Made by a program: the position numbers and the translations under genes. Below are positions 56,056 through 64,000 of a stretch of 64,000 nt of DNA, one piece after another. The stretch's first letter is position 1, and each line of letters opens with the position of its first letter. Below the pieces are notes generated by a model. That model was not told where the DNA came from. It did not search any database and was given only the letters and a program-made list of their open reading frames with translations. The DNA is taken from positions 248,001 to 312,000 of the forward strand of contig NZ_JAOCKJ010000004.1 in assembly GCF_029844725.1 (NCBI RefSeq). Reading direction: 5' to 3'. This stretch comes from Pantoea sp. GD03673. GTDB lineage: Bacteria > Pseudomonadota > Gammaproteobacteria > Enterobacterales > Enterobacteriaceae.

Positions 56056-57817
56056 GCGGCACTCCTTTCTCATTTTCATCATCATCCAGCGCGGCCTCGA
56101 GTTGCTGGTAACGGTACATGTCACGATACCAGCCAGCACTGCCGGTCAGCGCGTCGTGATCGCCCCGCTGTGCCACACTGCCCTGCTGCAACACCAGGAT
56201 TTCACTGGCCTCTGTCAGCGCCGACAGCCGGTGCGCGCTGATAATCAGCGTTTTTCCCTGTCCCCAGATGCGCAGGTTATGCAGGATTTCATGTTCAGTA
56301 CGGCCATCCACCGCAGAGAGTGCGTCGTCCAGAATCAGGATTTCGGCGTTCAGCAACAGTGCACGGGCAATCGAAAGACGCTGCTTCTGTCCACCCGAAA
56401 GCATCACACCCCGCTCCCCGACTTCCGTTTCATAACCCTGCGGCAACCGCAGGATATCGTCATGCACGCAGGCCAGCGTGGCGGCATGTTCAATCTCCTG
56501 CTGGGTTGCACCTGGTTTCCCCAGCGCAATGTTGTTCGCCACGCTGTCTGAGAACAGGAACGGTGTCTGGCTGACTACGGCCAGACGACTGCGCCAGCTG
56601 TCCAGCCGCAGTTGCGGCAGCGGGATCTGGTGATAACGGATATCCCCCTGCTGAATATCAAAGTGGCGCTGAATCAGGCTCAGTAATGTACTTTTACCAC
56701 TGCCTGTTGGCCCGCACAGCCCCAGCATTTCACCGGGTTTCAGCTGGAAGCTGACATCGCTTAACACCGGCCCCGCACTGGCCGGATAGTGGAAGGCGCG
56801 AATCGCGACCTGCAGCGTGCCCGGATCCGGTGGCAGTGACTTATCGCCATCCTCCACCGCCGGTGCTTCTGCCAGCAGCGCACCGATACGGCTCCAGGCG
56901 GCGCTGCCGCGTTCGACAATATTAAACATCCACGCCAGCGCCAGCATCGGCCAGATCATCAGGCCAAGATACATCACAAAGCTGGTGAGCTGCCCCAGCG
57001 TCATCTGGTCATGCCACACCAGCCAGCTGCCGCCGCCAATCGCCAGCAGGTTTGAGAAGCCGATAGCGATGTAGATTGTGGGATCGAAGCGGGCATCAAC
57101 CCGCGCCACGCGCAGGTTTTTTTCACCGGTATCGCGGGCAATCTCCGAAAATTGCTGCGACTGGTGCTGTTCAAGACCAAAGGATTTGATCATCCGAATG
57201 CTCGTCAGGCTCTCCTGCGTCTGATCGTTAAGGCTGGAGAAGGCTGCCTGAGCCAGTTTGAAGCGATGATGCAGCTGATTACCGTAGCGATGGATGACGA
57301 TCGCCATAATGGGCATCGGCACCAGCGCAAGTAGCGTCAGCTGCCAGCTGATCTGCGTACTCATCACCAGCAGCACCACGCAGCCCATCACCAGCGAGTC
57401 GACCAGCGTCAGCACCCCTTCCCCGGCCGCAAACACCACCCGATCCACATCGTTGGTGGCGCGCGCAATCAGGTCACCCGTGCGGTGACGCAGGTAAAAT
57501 GCAGGTTGCTGACGACTCAGCTGGCGATAAAAATCTTCGCGCAGCTCAACCGCCAGCTGGTAGGAAGCCCCAAACAGCAGCACACGCCAGACATAGCGCA
57601 GCAGATAGACCACCACTGCAGTTGCCAGCATGATACCAATCCACATCAGGATGCGGCTGGTACTCATGTTGTCACGTGTTACACCATCGACAATCACGCC
57701 GACGACATGCGGCGGCAGCAACTGCAGAACAGCAATAACAATCAGCAGGATGACCGCGCCCAGGTAGCGCCGCCACTCCCGCAGAAAATACCAACTTAAT
57801 TGACTGAATAATCGCAC
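56048..57817 (-). CDS. mdlA: ABC exporter half-transporter MdlA
   Basis: A 589-residue ABC half-transporter (E. coli 590). It starts [20 protein letters not shown], with six helices in the first half ([40 protein letters not shown]). The ATPase has Walker [20 protein letters not shown], signature [20 protein letters not shown], Walker [21 protein letters not shown] and switch [11 protein letters not shown]. The aspartate after Walker B, where most exporters have glutamate, suggests an asymmetric heterodimer with MdlB. It lies between mdlB and the Lrp-type regulator on the same strand. Confidence 0.95.
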   Translation of the reverse strand: MRLFSQLSWYFLREWRRYLGAVILLIVIAVLQLLPPHVVGVIVDGVTRDNMSTSRILMWIGIMLATAVVVYLLRYVWRVLLFGASYQLAVELREDFYRQLSRQQPAFYLRHRTGDLIARATNDVDRVVFAAGEGVLTLVDSLVMGCVVLLVMSTQISWQLTLLALVPMPIMAIVIHRYGNQLHHRFKLAQAAFSSLNDQTQESLTSIRMIKSFGLEQHQSQQFSEIARDTGEKNLRVARVDARFDPTIYIAIGFSNLLAIGGGSWLVWHDQMTLGQLTSFVMYLGLMIWPMLALAWMFNIVERGSAAWSRIGALLAEAPAVEDGDKSLPPDPGTLQVAIRAFHYPASAGPVLSDVSFQLKPGEMLGLCGPTGSGKSTLLSLIQRHFDIQQGDIRYHQIPLPQLRLDSWRSRLAVVSQTPFLFSDSVANNIALGKPGATQQEIEHAATLACVHDDILRLPQGYETEVGERGVMLSGGQKQRLSIARALLLNAEILILDDALSAVDGRTEHEILHNLRIWGQGKTLIISAHRLSALTEASEILVLQQGSVAQRGDHDALTGSAGWYRDMYRYQQLEAALDDDENEKGVPHG

Positions 57818-57841
57818 AACGCTGCTCTCAATCTCAGGCCC

Positions 57842-58303
57842 TCAGGGGGCGACAGGTAAAGCCGTGGTGTATTTAATCTCTTCCATGGCGAAGCTGGATG
57901 TCACATCAATCAGGCCGGGCACACCGTTCACTAATCGCTTGTAGAAAGCATCATAGCTTTTCATATCGGCCACCTGAATCCGCAGCAGATAATCATATTC
58001 GCCTGCCATGCGGTAAAAGGCCATCACCTCCGGCATGCTGTTGACCACCGAAACAAATGTCTGATACCAGTCGCGGCTGTGCTGCTGGGTTTTCACAAAC
58101 ATAAACGCCGTGAGTGACAGTCCGATTTTGTCCCCGTCCAGCAACGCCACCCGCGCGCGAATAATGCCATCATCTTCCAGTTTTTTCAGGCGCTTCCAGC
58201 AGGGTGTGGTGGTGAGATTGACGGCATCTGCCAGTGTCTGCAGCGACAGCGTACAATCCTGCTGCAGCAGTGCGAGCAATTTAAGGTCAGTTTTATCTAA
58301 CAT
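57842..58303 (-). CDS. decR: Lrp/AsnC-family regulator (DecR/YbaO; CcdR-type)
   Basis: A 153-residue Lrp-type regulator. It has an HTH ([40 protein letters not shown]) and a RAM effector domain ([20 protein letters not shown]). E. coli DecR activates the cyu cysteine-desulfidase genes when cysteine is high; in Pantoea ananatis the homologue CcdR was described with the adjacent desulfhydrase gene ccdA. Here the divergent neighbour at 58411 is such a PLP gene, so the same pairing is likely. The start at 58303 matches the E. coli protein; the frame upstream to 58384 was rejected. Confidence 0.9.
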   Translation of the reverse strand: MLDKTDLKLLALLQQDCTLSLQTLADAVNLTTTPCWKRLKKLEDDGIIRARVALLDGDKIGLSLTAFMFVKTQQHSRDWYQTFVSVVNSMPEVMAFYRMAGEYDYLLRIQVADMKSYDAFYKRLVNGVPGLIDVTSSFAMEEIKYTTALPVAP

Positions 58304-58410
58304 TGGGGACTCCGGGAGAATCATTTTCTCCATTACCGCGATTTTAGCGGTATTTTTGCAATCTCTTTTTCCTGCACGTGCCATAAAATAGCCGCACGAC
58401 GTTTTACCGG

Positions 58411-59454
58411 ATGATTAAGATGCAGACCTGCTGGATTCGCCACGCCATCAACGAAATTAACGCTGATTTTCAACGATCGGCTGAAACCCATTTGATCCGT
58501 TTCGATCTGGCGGACTTTCCCGGCATCTGGTTTTACCTGAAAGATGAAAGCACCCATCCCAGTGGCAGCCTTAAACATCGGCTGGCTCGGTCCCTGTTCC
58601 TCTACGGTCTCTCCAACGGCTGGATTAAACAGGATACGCCGATTATTGAAGCCTCGTCAGGCAGCACTGCCGTTTCTGAGGCGTACTTCGCAAGGCTACT
58701 GGGCCTGCCCTTTATTGCGGTAATGCCGGCCAGTACGGCGAGGCGCAAAATTGAACAGATCACCTTTTATGGCGGACAGTGCCATTTTGTGGAGGATCAT
58801 TGCCAGCTCTATGCTGAGTCTGAACGGCTGGCGCGTGAGCTGAATGGCCATTTTATGGATCAGTTTACCTACGCTGAACGTGCTACCGACTGGCGCGGCA
58901 ATAACAATATTGCTGAGAGCATTTTCCGTCAGATGCAGCATGAACCTCATCCGATTCCCCATACGGTCATTATGAGTGCGGGCACTGGCGGCACCTCAGC
59001 AACGCTGGGCCGTTATATTCGTTATCAGGGTCTGGAAACGAAACTGCTGGTGGTGGATCCGCAGCATTCGGTGTTTTTCGATTACTGGCAGCAGCGTGAT
59101 GCAACCCTCACCAGCACACGCGGCAGCATGATCGAGGGGATTGGTCGTCCGCGGGTGGAGCCCTCTTTTATGCCTGACGTCATTGATGAAATGATCAAAG
59201 TGCCAGATGGTGCGACGCTCGCCGCCATGCTGAAGCTGGAAAACATTCTGGGACGCAAGCCGGGTGCCTCTACCGGCACCAATTTCTGGGGTATGATGCA
59301 GGTGGCGAAACGCTTACGGGCAGCGAATCAGCAGGGAGCACTGGTAACATTATTGTGCGACAGCGGCGAACGTTATCCCGATAGCTACTATCAGCCGGAG
59401 TGGGTGGCAAAATATATCGGCGATATCACGCCGTGGCAGCGCGAGCTGGAGTAA
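58411..59454 (+). CDS. ccdA: PLP-dependent cysteine desulfhydrase-like enzyme (CcdA-type)
   Basis: A 347-residue fold-type II PLP enzyme of the cysteine synthase/desulfhydrase group. The PLP lysine lies in [16 protein letters not shown]. The substrate loop is [20 protein letters not shown], the phosphate loop [15 protein letters not shown] and the closing block [17 protein letters not shown]. It is divergent from the DecR/CcdR regulator with 107 nt between. In P. ananatis CcdA degrades excess cysteine and is induced by it; this identification is by layout and memory of that work. A second ATG at 58420 is an equal start candidate. Confidence 0.8.
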   Translation: MIKMQTCWIRHAINEINADFQRSAETHLIRFDLADFPGIWFYLKDESTHPSGSLKHRLARSLFLYGLSNGWIKQDTPIIEASSGSTAVSEAYFARLLGLPFIAVMPASTARRKIEQITFYGGQCHFVEDHCQLYAESERLARELNGHFMDQFTYAERATDWRGNNNIAESIFRQMQHEPHPIPHTVIMSAGTGGTSATLGRYIRYQGLETKLLVVDPQHSVFFDYWQQRDATLTSTRGSMIEGIGRPRVEPSFMPDVIDEMIKVPDGATLAAMLKLENILGRKPGASTGTNFWGMMQVAKRLRAANQQGALVTLLCDSGERYPDSYYQPEWVAKYIGDITPWQRELE

Positions 59455-59475
59455 AAAACCGGACATCCTGTCCGG
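59453..59475 (-). terminator. cof terminator
   Basis: CCGGACA (59459-59465) and TGTCCGG (59469-59475) make a stem. On the reverse strand six T follow (59453-59458). It lies 13 nt past the cof stop and overlaps the end of ccdA. Confidence 0.88.
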
Positions 59476-59488
59476 CTCACGGCAATCC

Positions 59489-60310
59489 TCAGCATTCGGG
59501 GGAATACGCGAGGTCGGGTGTGGCAAGCCAGTGATTCAAATAGTGAGACACCGCCTGTGTCTCGCAATGCCCTAATACCGGCAGATGCGGCAGCGCGGCT
59601 TTCAGCTGCGCCATCGCATTGCCCATGATGAACCCCTGTCCAGCCTGCGACAGCATCTCTCTGTCATTCATTGCATCGCCGAACGCCATGCACTCTGCCA
59701 TCGTCAGCGAAAGATGTTCACACAACAGCGCCAGCGCGCTGCCTTTATTACAGTGTGCGGGCAACACCTCCAGACAATCCACGGCAGAAAAGCAGATATT
59801 CGCCTGCTCACCCAGTGCGGCATCCAGCTCTGTTTTTAGCTGACACAGGCGCTGGTGCTCATCGATAAAGCAGATTTTTGTCACCTGACGCGCGGGCAGC
59901 CTTTTCAGATCGCACAGCTGATAGCCAAATCCGCTCATCTGATGGGCTTTCAGCAGTTCAGGCTGATCGCGATCGGTAAACCATCCCTGATCGTTGAAAA
60001 TGTGGATCGAGGCGGATGTCTTCCCGTTGCGATGGATGACCTCTTCAGCCACAGCAGCAGGCAGATCACGCGCAAAGATCAGGTTGCCGGAGCGATCGTG
60101 TACGCGCGTGCCATTGCCGGTAATCAGCCACGCGGGCAGGATTAACTTTTCACGTAAAATCTGCATCTCCAGCAGATGGCGACCCGTCGCCAGTGCCAGA
60201 TTAACCCCGCGCAGATGCAGCGCCTGCAGGCTATCCAGCGTCTGCTGACCCAGCTGATGATTTGGCAGCAATAGGGTGCCATCCATATCGAATGCGGCTA
60301 AACGCACCAT
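59489..60310 (-). CDS. cof: HAD-family HMP-PP phosphatase Cof
   Basis: Cof is a HAD hydrolase that dephosphorylates HMP-PP (a thiamine precursor), PLP and related phosphates. The 273-residue protein (E. coli 272) has motif [17 protein letters not shown], motif [14 protein letters not shown], a C2 cap domain, the lysine block NKGSALALL and motif [19 protein letters not shown]. The start at 60310 fits the family. It is divergent from ybaE with 92 nt between, and ends at its own terminator. Confidence 0.95.
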   Translation of the reverse strand: MVRLAAFDMDGTLLLPNHQLGQQTLDSLQALHLRGVNLALATGRHLLEMQILREKLILPAWLITGNGTRVHDRSGNLIFARDLPAAVAEEVIHRNGKTSASIHIFNDQGWFTDRDQPELLKAHQMSGFGYQLCDLKRLPARQVTKICFIDEHQRLCQLKTELDAALGEQANICFSAVDCLEVLPAHCNKGSALALLCEHLSLTMAECMAFGDAMNDREMLSQAGQGFIMGNAMAQLKAALPHLPVLGHCETQAVSHYLNHWLATPDLAYSPEC

Positions 60311-60402
60311 GGTTTACCTCCTGCTGAAAAGATGCGCTTACTATTGCCTGTTAATTGCGGAACTAATAGTGAATACTTTAAAAAAAGTGTTCCGGGTTTA
60401 AC

Positions 60403-62121
60403 ATGCGCCAGCTAAACCGCCTTAATCAGTTTCAGCGTCTGTGGCAGCAGAGCCAGGGCGCGCCTCAGCAGACCTGTGTGGCAGAAATGGCACGCCACTG
60501 CATCTGCAGCGAGCGTCATCTCCGCACGCTGCTGTCACAATGGCAGCATGCAGGCTGGCTCAGCTGGCATGGCGAACCAGGCCGTGGCAAACAGGGACAC
60601 CTGGCGTTTCTGCTTACGCCTGAACAGTTACGACAGCAGTTGCTGCAACAGCAGCTTGATGCCGGAGAGGCAGCTGACGCTTTACAGCTGCTGGATCTGC
60701 CGCCGGAAAGGCTCATCAATATGCTGCGACCGTTGATGGGCGGACAGTGGCAGAATGACACCCCGGTTCTGCGCATTCCTTATTACCGCCCGATGGAGAG
60801 TGCGCAACCTCGCCAGATCACCGGACGGGCTGAACAACACCTGGTTCGCCAGCTCTATTCCGGCCTGACCCGTTTCGAACAGGATGAACCGGTCGGCGAT
60901 CTGGCGCATCACTGGCAGCATGATGAAGCGTCATGCAGCTGGCTATTCTGGTTGCGCCCCCAGCTGATGTGGCACAACGACGAGCCGGTTCAGGCTGAAC
61001 AACTGGTGGCGCAGTTTCGCCAGCTGCTGCAGGATACGCGTGTCAGAGTATTGCTTGCTGATGTGATCAGCGTGGATGCCCCCCACCCGTTAGCGCTGCG
61101 GTTTAACCTGCAACGGCCTGATTTCTGGCTGCCTCACCGCCTTGCTCATCTGTTGTGCCTGTTGCCCCATCCTGATGACCCGGCTACAGGCAGCGGGCCG
61201 TGGAAACTGCGGCACTTCAGCGCTGAGCTGGTCAGGATTGAAAGTCACGCGCGCTGGCATCTGCAGCGTCCGCTGCTACAGGCGGTGGAGTACTGGATTA
61301 CCCCGCAGCTTTTTGACCCCAGCCTGGGCAGCAGCTGTCGCCATCCGGTGCAGATTGCGATTGGCGATGTCGCAGAGCTCAGGACATTACAACCCGTCAG
61401 CAGCAGCATCAGTCTCGGCTTCTGTTATCTGGTCTGTCGGCCACGAGCCGGTTTTACATCCGGGCAGGCGCGCACGCTTTTCCAGCTGATTCAGCAAAGC
61501 GGCATCGTCAGCCGGTTACCCCTGGACGAGGGATTAATCACCCCCAGCAAAGAGCTGTTACCCGGCTGGACTGTGCCGCAGATTGATAGCCCCCCGGTGC
61601 GCTTGCCAGCAACGCTGACGCTGCATTATCAGTTGCCGGTTGAACTGCATCAGATGTCACAGGCGCTGGTCGCCCTGTTAAAACAGCACGGCTGTAGTCT
61701 GAACGTTGTTTTTCACCCGGTAAAAAGCTGGCACCGCATCGATCCGCCTGATGAGGCCGATATCGTGATGGGGGACAGGCTGATTGGCGATGCGCCGGTT
61801 TTCACCCTGGCCAGCTGGTTACAGAGTGACCCGCTATGGCGACCGTTGTGGCCCACACCTGAAGGGGAAGAAGTCCAGGCGAAACTGCTGCGTATCCAGC
61901 AAATAGCCGACGGCGACCGTCGAACCCGTGCGCTGCAGCAGCTTTATCATCAACTGATGAGCGACGGTATCCTGCTGCCCCTCTTTAATTATCGCTACCA
62001 GATTTATGCCCCCCCTGCGGTTGAAGGAATTGAACTGAACACGCTGGGCTGGTTTGATTTCAGCCGCGCATGGATTCCGCCGCCCATTGATCCGCCAGGC
62101 AGCTGTTCAGCAGCGGACTAA
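60403..62121 (+). CDS. ybaE: SgrR-family regulator-like protein YbaE
   Basis: A 572-residue protein with an N-terminal winged helix ([35 protein letters not shown]) and a C-terminal solute-binding domain of the SBP_bac_5 type starting near residue 115 ([20 protein letters not shown]). This is the SgrR architecture, in which the binding domain senses a small ligand. E. coli SgrR controls sgrS under glucose-phosphate stress; YbaE is a paralogue of unknown ligand. No SgrS-like RNA is beside it. It is followed by queC on the same strand, 41 nt away. Confidence 0.88.
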   Translation: MRQLNRLNQFQRLWQQSQGAPQQTCVAEMARHCICSERHLRTLLSQWQHAGWLSWHGEPGRGKQGHLAFLLTPEQLRQQLLQQQLDAGEAADALQLLDLPPERLINMLRPLMGGQWQNDTPVLRIPYYRPMESAQPRQITGRAEQHLVRQLYSGLTRFEQDEPVGDLAHHWQHDEASCSWLFWLRPQLMWHNDEPVQAEQLVAQFRQLLQDTRVRVLLADVISVDAPHPLALRFNLQRPDFWLPHRLAHLLCLLPHPDDPATGSGPWKLRHFSAELVRIESHARWHLQRPLLQAVEYWITPQLFDPSLGSSCRHPVQIAIGDVAELRTLQPVSSSISLGFCYLVCRPRAGFTSGQARTLFQLIQQSGIVSRLPLDEGLITPSKELLPGWTVPQIDSPPVRLPATLTLHYQLPVELHQMSQALVALLKQHGCSLNVVFHPVKSWHRIDPPDEADIVMGDRLIGDAPVFTLASWLQSDPLWRPLWPTPEGEEVQAKLLRIQQIADGDRRTRALQQLYHQLMSDGILLPLFNYRYQIYAPPAVEGIELNTLGWFDFSRAWIPPPIDPPGSCSAAD

Positions 62122-62162
62122 GGCATTACCATAAGCACAAAATTAATGATCAGGAAAACACC

Positions 62163-62858
62163 ATGAAACGCGCTGTTGTAGTTTTCAGCGGTGGACAAGA
62201 CTCCACTACCTGCCTGATTCAGGCTTTACAGCTTTATGATGAAGTCCACTGCGTCACTTTTGACTATGGACAACGCCACCGGGAAGAGATCGAGGTGGCC
62301 CGCGATCTGGCGATTACCCTGGGTGCGCGTGCGCATAAAGTGCTGGACGTGACCATGCTGAACGAACTCGCCGTCAGCAGCCTGACGCGGGATAATATTC
62401 CGGTGCCGGCTTACAATCCTGAGGCCAGTGGATTACCCAGCACTTTCGTACCGGGACGGAATATTCTCTTTCTGACGCTGGCCTCGGTTTACGCCTATCA
62501 GGTAGAAGCGGAAGCGGTCATCACCGGCGTCTGCGAAACCGACTTTTCTGGCTATCCCGATTGCCGCGATGAGTTTGTTAAAGCGCTGAACCACGCGGTG
62601 TCACTTGGCATGGCGCGTGATGTCCGTTTTGAGACGCCGCTGATGTGGCTCAATAAAGCGGAAACCTGGGCACTGGCCGATTACTGGCAGCAACTTGCAC
62701 TGGTACGCGAGCAGACGCTGACCTGCTATAACGGTGTGAAAGGTGATGGATGTGGTGAGTGTGCTGCCTGTCATTTACGCGCCAAGGGCTTACAGGGTTA
62801 TCTCAACGATCGCACTGCCGTCATGGCAGCGATGAAAGCGAAGAGCGGCCTTAACTAA
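62163..62858 (+). CDS. queC: 7-cyano-7-deazaguanine synthase QueC
   Basis: QueC makes preQ0 from 7-carboxy-7-deazaguanine with ATP and ammonia, in the queuosine pathway. The 231 residues match E. coli in length. The PP-loop is [20 protein letters not shown] and the C-terminal zinc site is [20 protein letters not shown] after [25 protein letters not shown] is the conserved central block. No preQ1 riboswitch was seen in the 41 nt upstream. It is intact and typical. Confidence 0.97.
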   Translation: MKRAVVVFSGGQDSTTCLIQALQLYDEVHCVTFDYGQRHREEIEVARDLAITLGARAHKVLDVTMLNELAVSSLTRDNIPVPAYNPEASGLPSTFVPGRNILFLTLASVYAYQVEAEAVITGVCETDFSGYPDCRDEFVKALNHAVSLGMARDVRFETPLMWLNKAETWALADYWQQLALVREQTLTCYNGVKGDGCGECAACHLRAKGLQGYLNDRTAVMAAMKAKSGLN

Positions 62859-62908
62859 GGCTGCCAGCGTGGCGGCAAAGTCATCCGGTTTGCCGCCTTT
62901 CTATCAGC

Positions 62909-63307
62909 TCATACCATCAGGCGCATCAGCCGCTCACGTAACGCCCCTTCCAGCGCAACTGCCTTCTGGGTCCGCAAATCAATACAGACAAATGTGAGGG
63001 CGGCATCGGCCACCACGGTCTCCTGGCCCGCCAGCAAAACCCGCTGGGCAATGATGCCGCTTCTGCCATTTAACTGCGTAATCTCACTGTCGATACTCAG
63101 TACGTCGCCCAGTACTGCCGGGCGACGGTAATTGATGTTGATGTTGACCACCACAAAAGCCAGTTTCTGTTCCTGCAACCAGTGGAAGGCCTCAACCTCT
63201 TCCAGCCATTGCCAGCGAGCCTCCTCAAGAAACTCAAGATAGCGCGCATTGTTGACGTGCTGATAGACATCCAGATGATAGCCGCGCACTTTTATGGTGG
63301 TCTGCAT
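62909..63307 (-). CDS. fadM: long-chain acyl-CoA thioesterase FadM (YbaW)
   Basis: FadM is a hotdog-fold thioesterase III that supports beta-oxidation. The 132-residue protein equals E. coli in length and begins MQTTIKVRGYHLDVYQHVNN, with the catalytic aspartate in DVYQHVNNARYLEFLEEARW, then VVNININYRRPAVLGDVLSI. ATG 63307 has AGGAGA 8 nt upstream; ATG 63313 is only 2 nt from it. In E. coli FadR represses it; no FadR site was identified here with confidence. Confidence 0.95.
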   Translation of the reverse strand: MQTTIKVRGYHLDVYQHVNNARYLEFLEEARWQWLEEVEAFHWLQEQKLAFVVVNININYRRPAVLGDVLSIDSEITQLNGRSGIIAQRVLLAGQETVVADAALTFVCIDLRTQKAVALEGALRERLMRLMV

Positions 63308-63407
63308 GTTCATGCTCTCCTGCTGCTGTGAGTTAACTGGTTGGACCTGTTCACTTTAGCAGAGTCGTCTGTTTATCGTGGGTTAAGCATCACAGATGTG
63401 TACTGCT

Positions 63408-63758
63408 TCACAATTTCAGCCGGGCCGCATTTCGCTCTATCAGCGCATTGCCGATGCCTGGCACTTCACTGAGTTGCTGAACCGCGCTAAAGGGTCCGTA
63501 CTGATCGCGGTAGTTCACAATCGCCTGTGCTTTTTTCAGCCCTACGCCATTCATGGCGGCAGAGAGCTCTTCCGCTGTCGCTTCATTAATGCTGACCTGC
63601 TCCTGCAGAGGCGGCACGGCTGCCGCCGGCTTCGACGCAGGTGAGCTCTGCGAGACAGCTGAACTGGCAGGTTCAGGTGCCGCAGAGACGCTGCTGTGAC
63701 AGAGTGCGCCGCCCAGCGCGAGCGAGAGATAAAAGGCAATGAGTTTAGGTTTAGCCAT
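63408..63758 (-). CDS. ybaV: helix-hairpin-helix protein YbaV (ComEA-like)
   Basis: A 116-residue exported protein with a signal peptide (FYLSLALGGALCHSSVSAAP), a low-complexity Ser/Pro/Ala linker, and a C-terminal ComEA-type helix-hairpin-helix pair: SINEATAEELSAAMNGVGLK and QLSEVPGIGNALIERNAARL. Such domains bind double-stranded DNA, so a periplasmic DNA-binding role like ComEA is possible, though not shown in enterobacteria. The start at 63758 has GGAGAAA upstream. It follows ppiD, with a hairpin between them. Confidence 0.92.
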   Translation of the reverse strand: MAKPKLIAFYLSLALGGALCHSSVSAAPEPASSAVSQSSPASKPAAAVPPLQEQVSINEATAEELSAAMNGVGLKKAQAIVNYRDQYGPFSAVQQLSEVPGIGNALIERNAARLKL

Positions 63759-63842
63759 GCTGTGTTTCTCCTTGTGTGTAAACAGCAACGACAGAGTGGC
63801 ACTACGGCGTAAAAGGCTCAAAAGCGGGATTACAGAAATGGA

Positions 63843-63864
63843 AAAGGCCGCGAATGCGGCCTTT
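63843..63864 (-). terminator. ppiD terminator
   Basis: AAAGGCCGC and GCGGCCTTT (63843-63864) with a 4-nt loop; on the reverse strand TTTT follows. It lies between the ppiD stop and ybaV. Confidence 0.75.
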
Positions 63865-63898
63865 GATTGTTACAGTCGTTGCGTAAATTTTGCGAGGC

Positions 63899-64000
63899 TT
63901 ACTGCATTTGTGCGGCAGCGCCGTACTTAATTTTGGCCTCTTTACGCAGGTTTTGCAGTAACGCTTCAAACGTCAGCTGCGCATTATTCTGCGTGACGCC
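63899..64000 (-). CDS. ppiD: periplasmic folding chaperone PpiD, C-terminal fragment
   Basis: Only the last 33 codons and the stop are in the window. The sequence NAQLTFEALLQNLRKEAKIK matches the C-terminus of PpiD, a membrane-anchored periplasmic chaperone with a parvulin domain that works at the Sec translocon. The position after ybaV agrees with the E. coli order ppiD-ybaV. The gene runs off the right end; the truncation is a window artefact. Confidence 0.85.
   Translation of the reverse strand, partial: GVTQNNAQLTFEALLQNLRKEAKIKYGAAAQMQ

Overview
The window is a stretch of enterobacterial chromosome, most likely Pantoea or a close Erwiniaceae relative. From base 3279 onward the order is close to the E. 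coli folD-to-ppiD segment: tRNA-Arg(TCT), folD, ybcJ, cysS, ppiB, lpxH, purEK, ybbPA, tesA, ybbO, cnoX, qmcA-ybbJ, cueR/copA, ybaP, ybaK, ushA, ybaL, gsk, hemH, adk, htpG, recR, ybaB, dnaX, apt, ybaN, priC, rsmS, acrR/acrAB, tomB-hha, ffs, ybaZ, ybaY, tesB, amtB-glnK, mdlBA, an Lrp-type regulator, cof, ybaE, queC, fadM, ybaV and ppiD. The pairing of the Lrp-type regulator with a PLP cysteine desulfhydrase-like gene (ccdR-ccdA type, known from Pantoea ananatis) is the main reason for suggesting Pantoea; the genus is an inference.

Bases 1-3278 are the worn end of a genomic island attached to the tRNA-Arg(TCT) gene. They hold a partial DUF4123-type adaptor gene, a VgrG that has lost its gp27/gp5 parts, a TssL/DotU gene, a GTPase pseudogene with several lesions, and an inverted repeat beside the tRNA. 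No integrase is visible. The rest of the island lies left of the window.

The core region contains housekeeping and stress functions: one-carbon metabolism, purine synthesis, Cys-tRNA charging, lipid A synthesis, copper efflux, heme and nucleotide metabolism, Hsp90, recombination, the DNA polymerase III clamp loader, multidrug efflux, nitrogen sensing and queuosine synthesis. Genes inserted relative to E. coli are a lone AAA ATPase (4642-5748), a LysR/PACE-efflux pair (21904-23293), an unrecognised gene that may be a degenerate aminotransferase with a divergent LysR (30799-32731), a zinc-type block of rpmE2, rpmJ2 and a metal ABC transporter with two Zur-like palindromes (45595-48610), an unknown 117-aa gene (48821-49174) and ccdA (58411-59454).

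Regulatory signals that can be read include a PurR/purE promoter, a 19-bp-spacer CueR/copA promoter, the AcrR operator, a sigma-32 promoter for htpG, a sigma-54 promoter with two NtrC sites for glnK-amtB, and Zur boxes. RNA-level features are tRNA-Arg, 4.5S RNA, the ChiX small RNA between ybaP and ybaK, and conserved programmed -1 frameshift cassettes in both copA and dnaX. The best candidates for something undescribed are a 34-codon membrane-peptide ORF placed between a Zur box and the metal ABC ATPase gene, the aminotransferase-like protein, and a pair of structured intergenic elements with shared sequence blocks.
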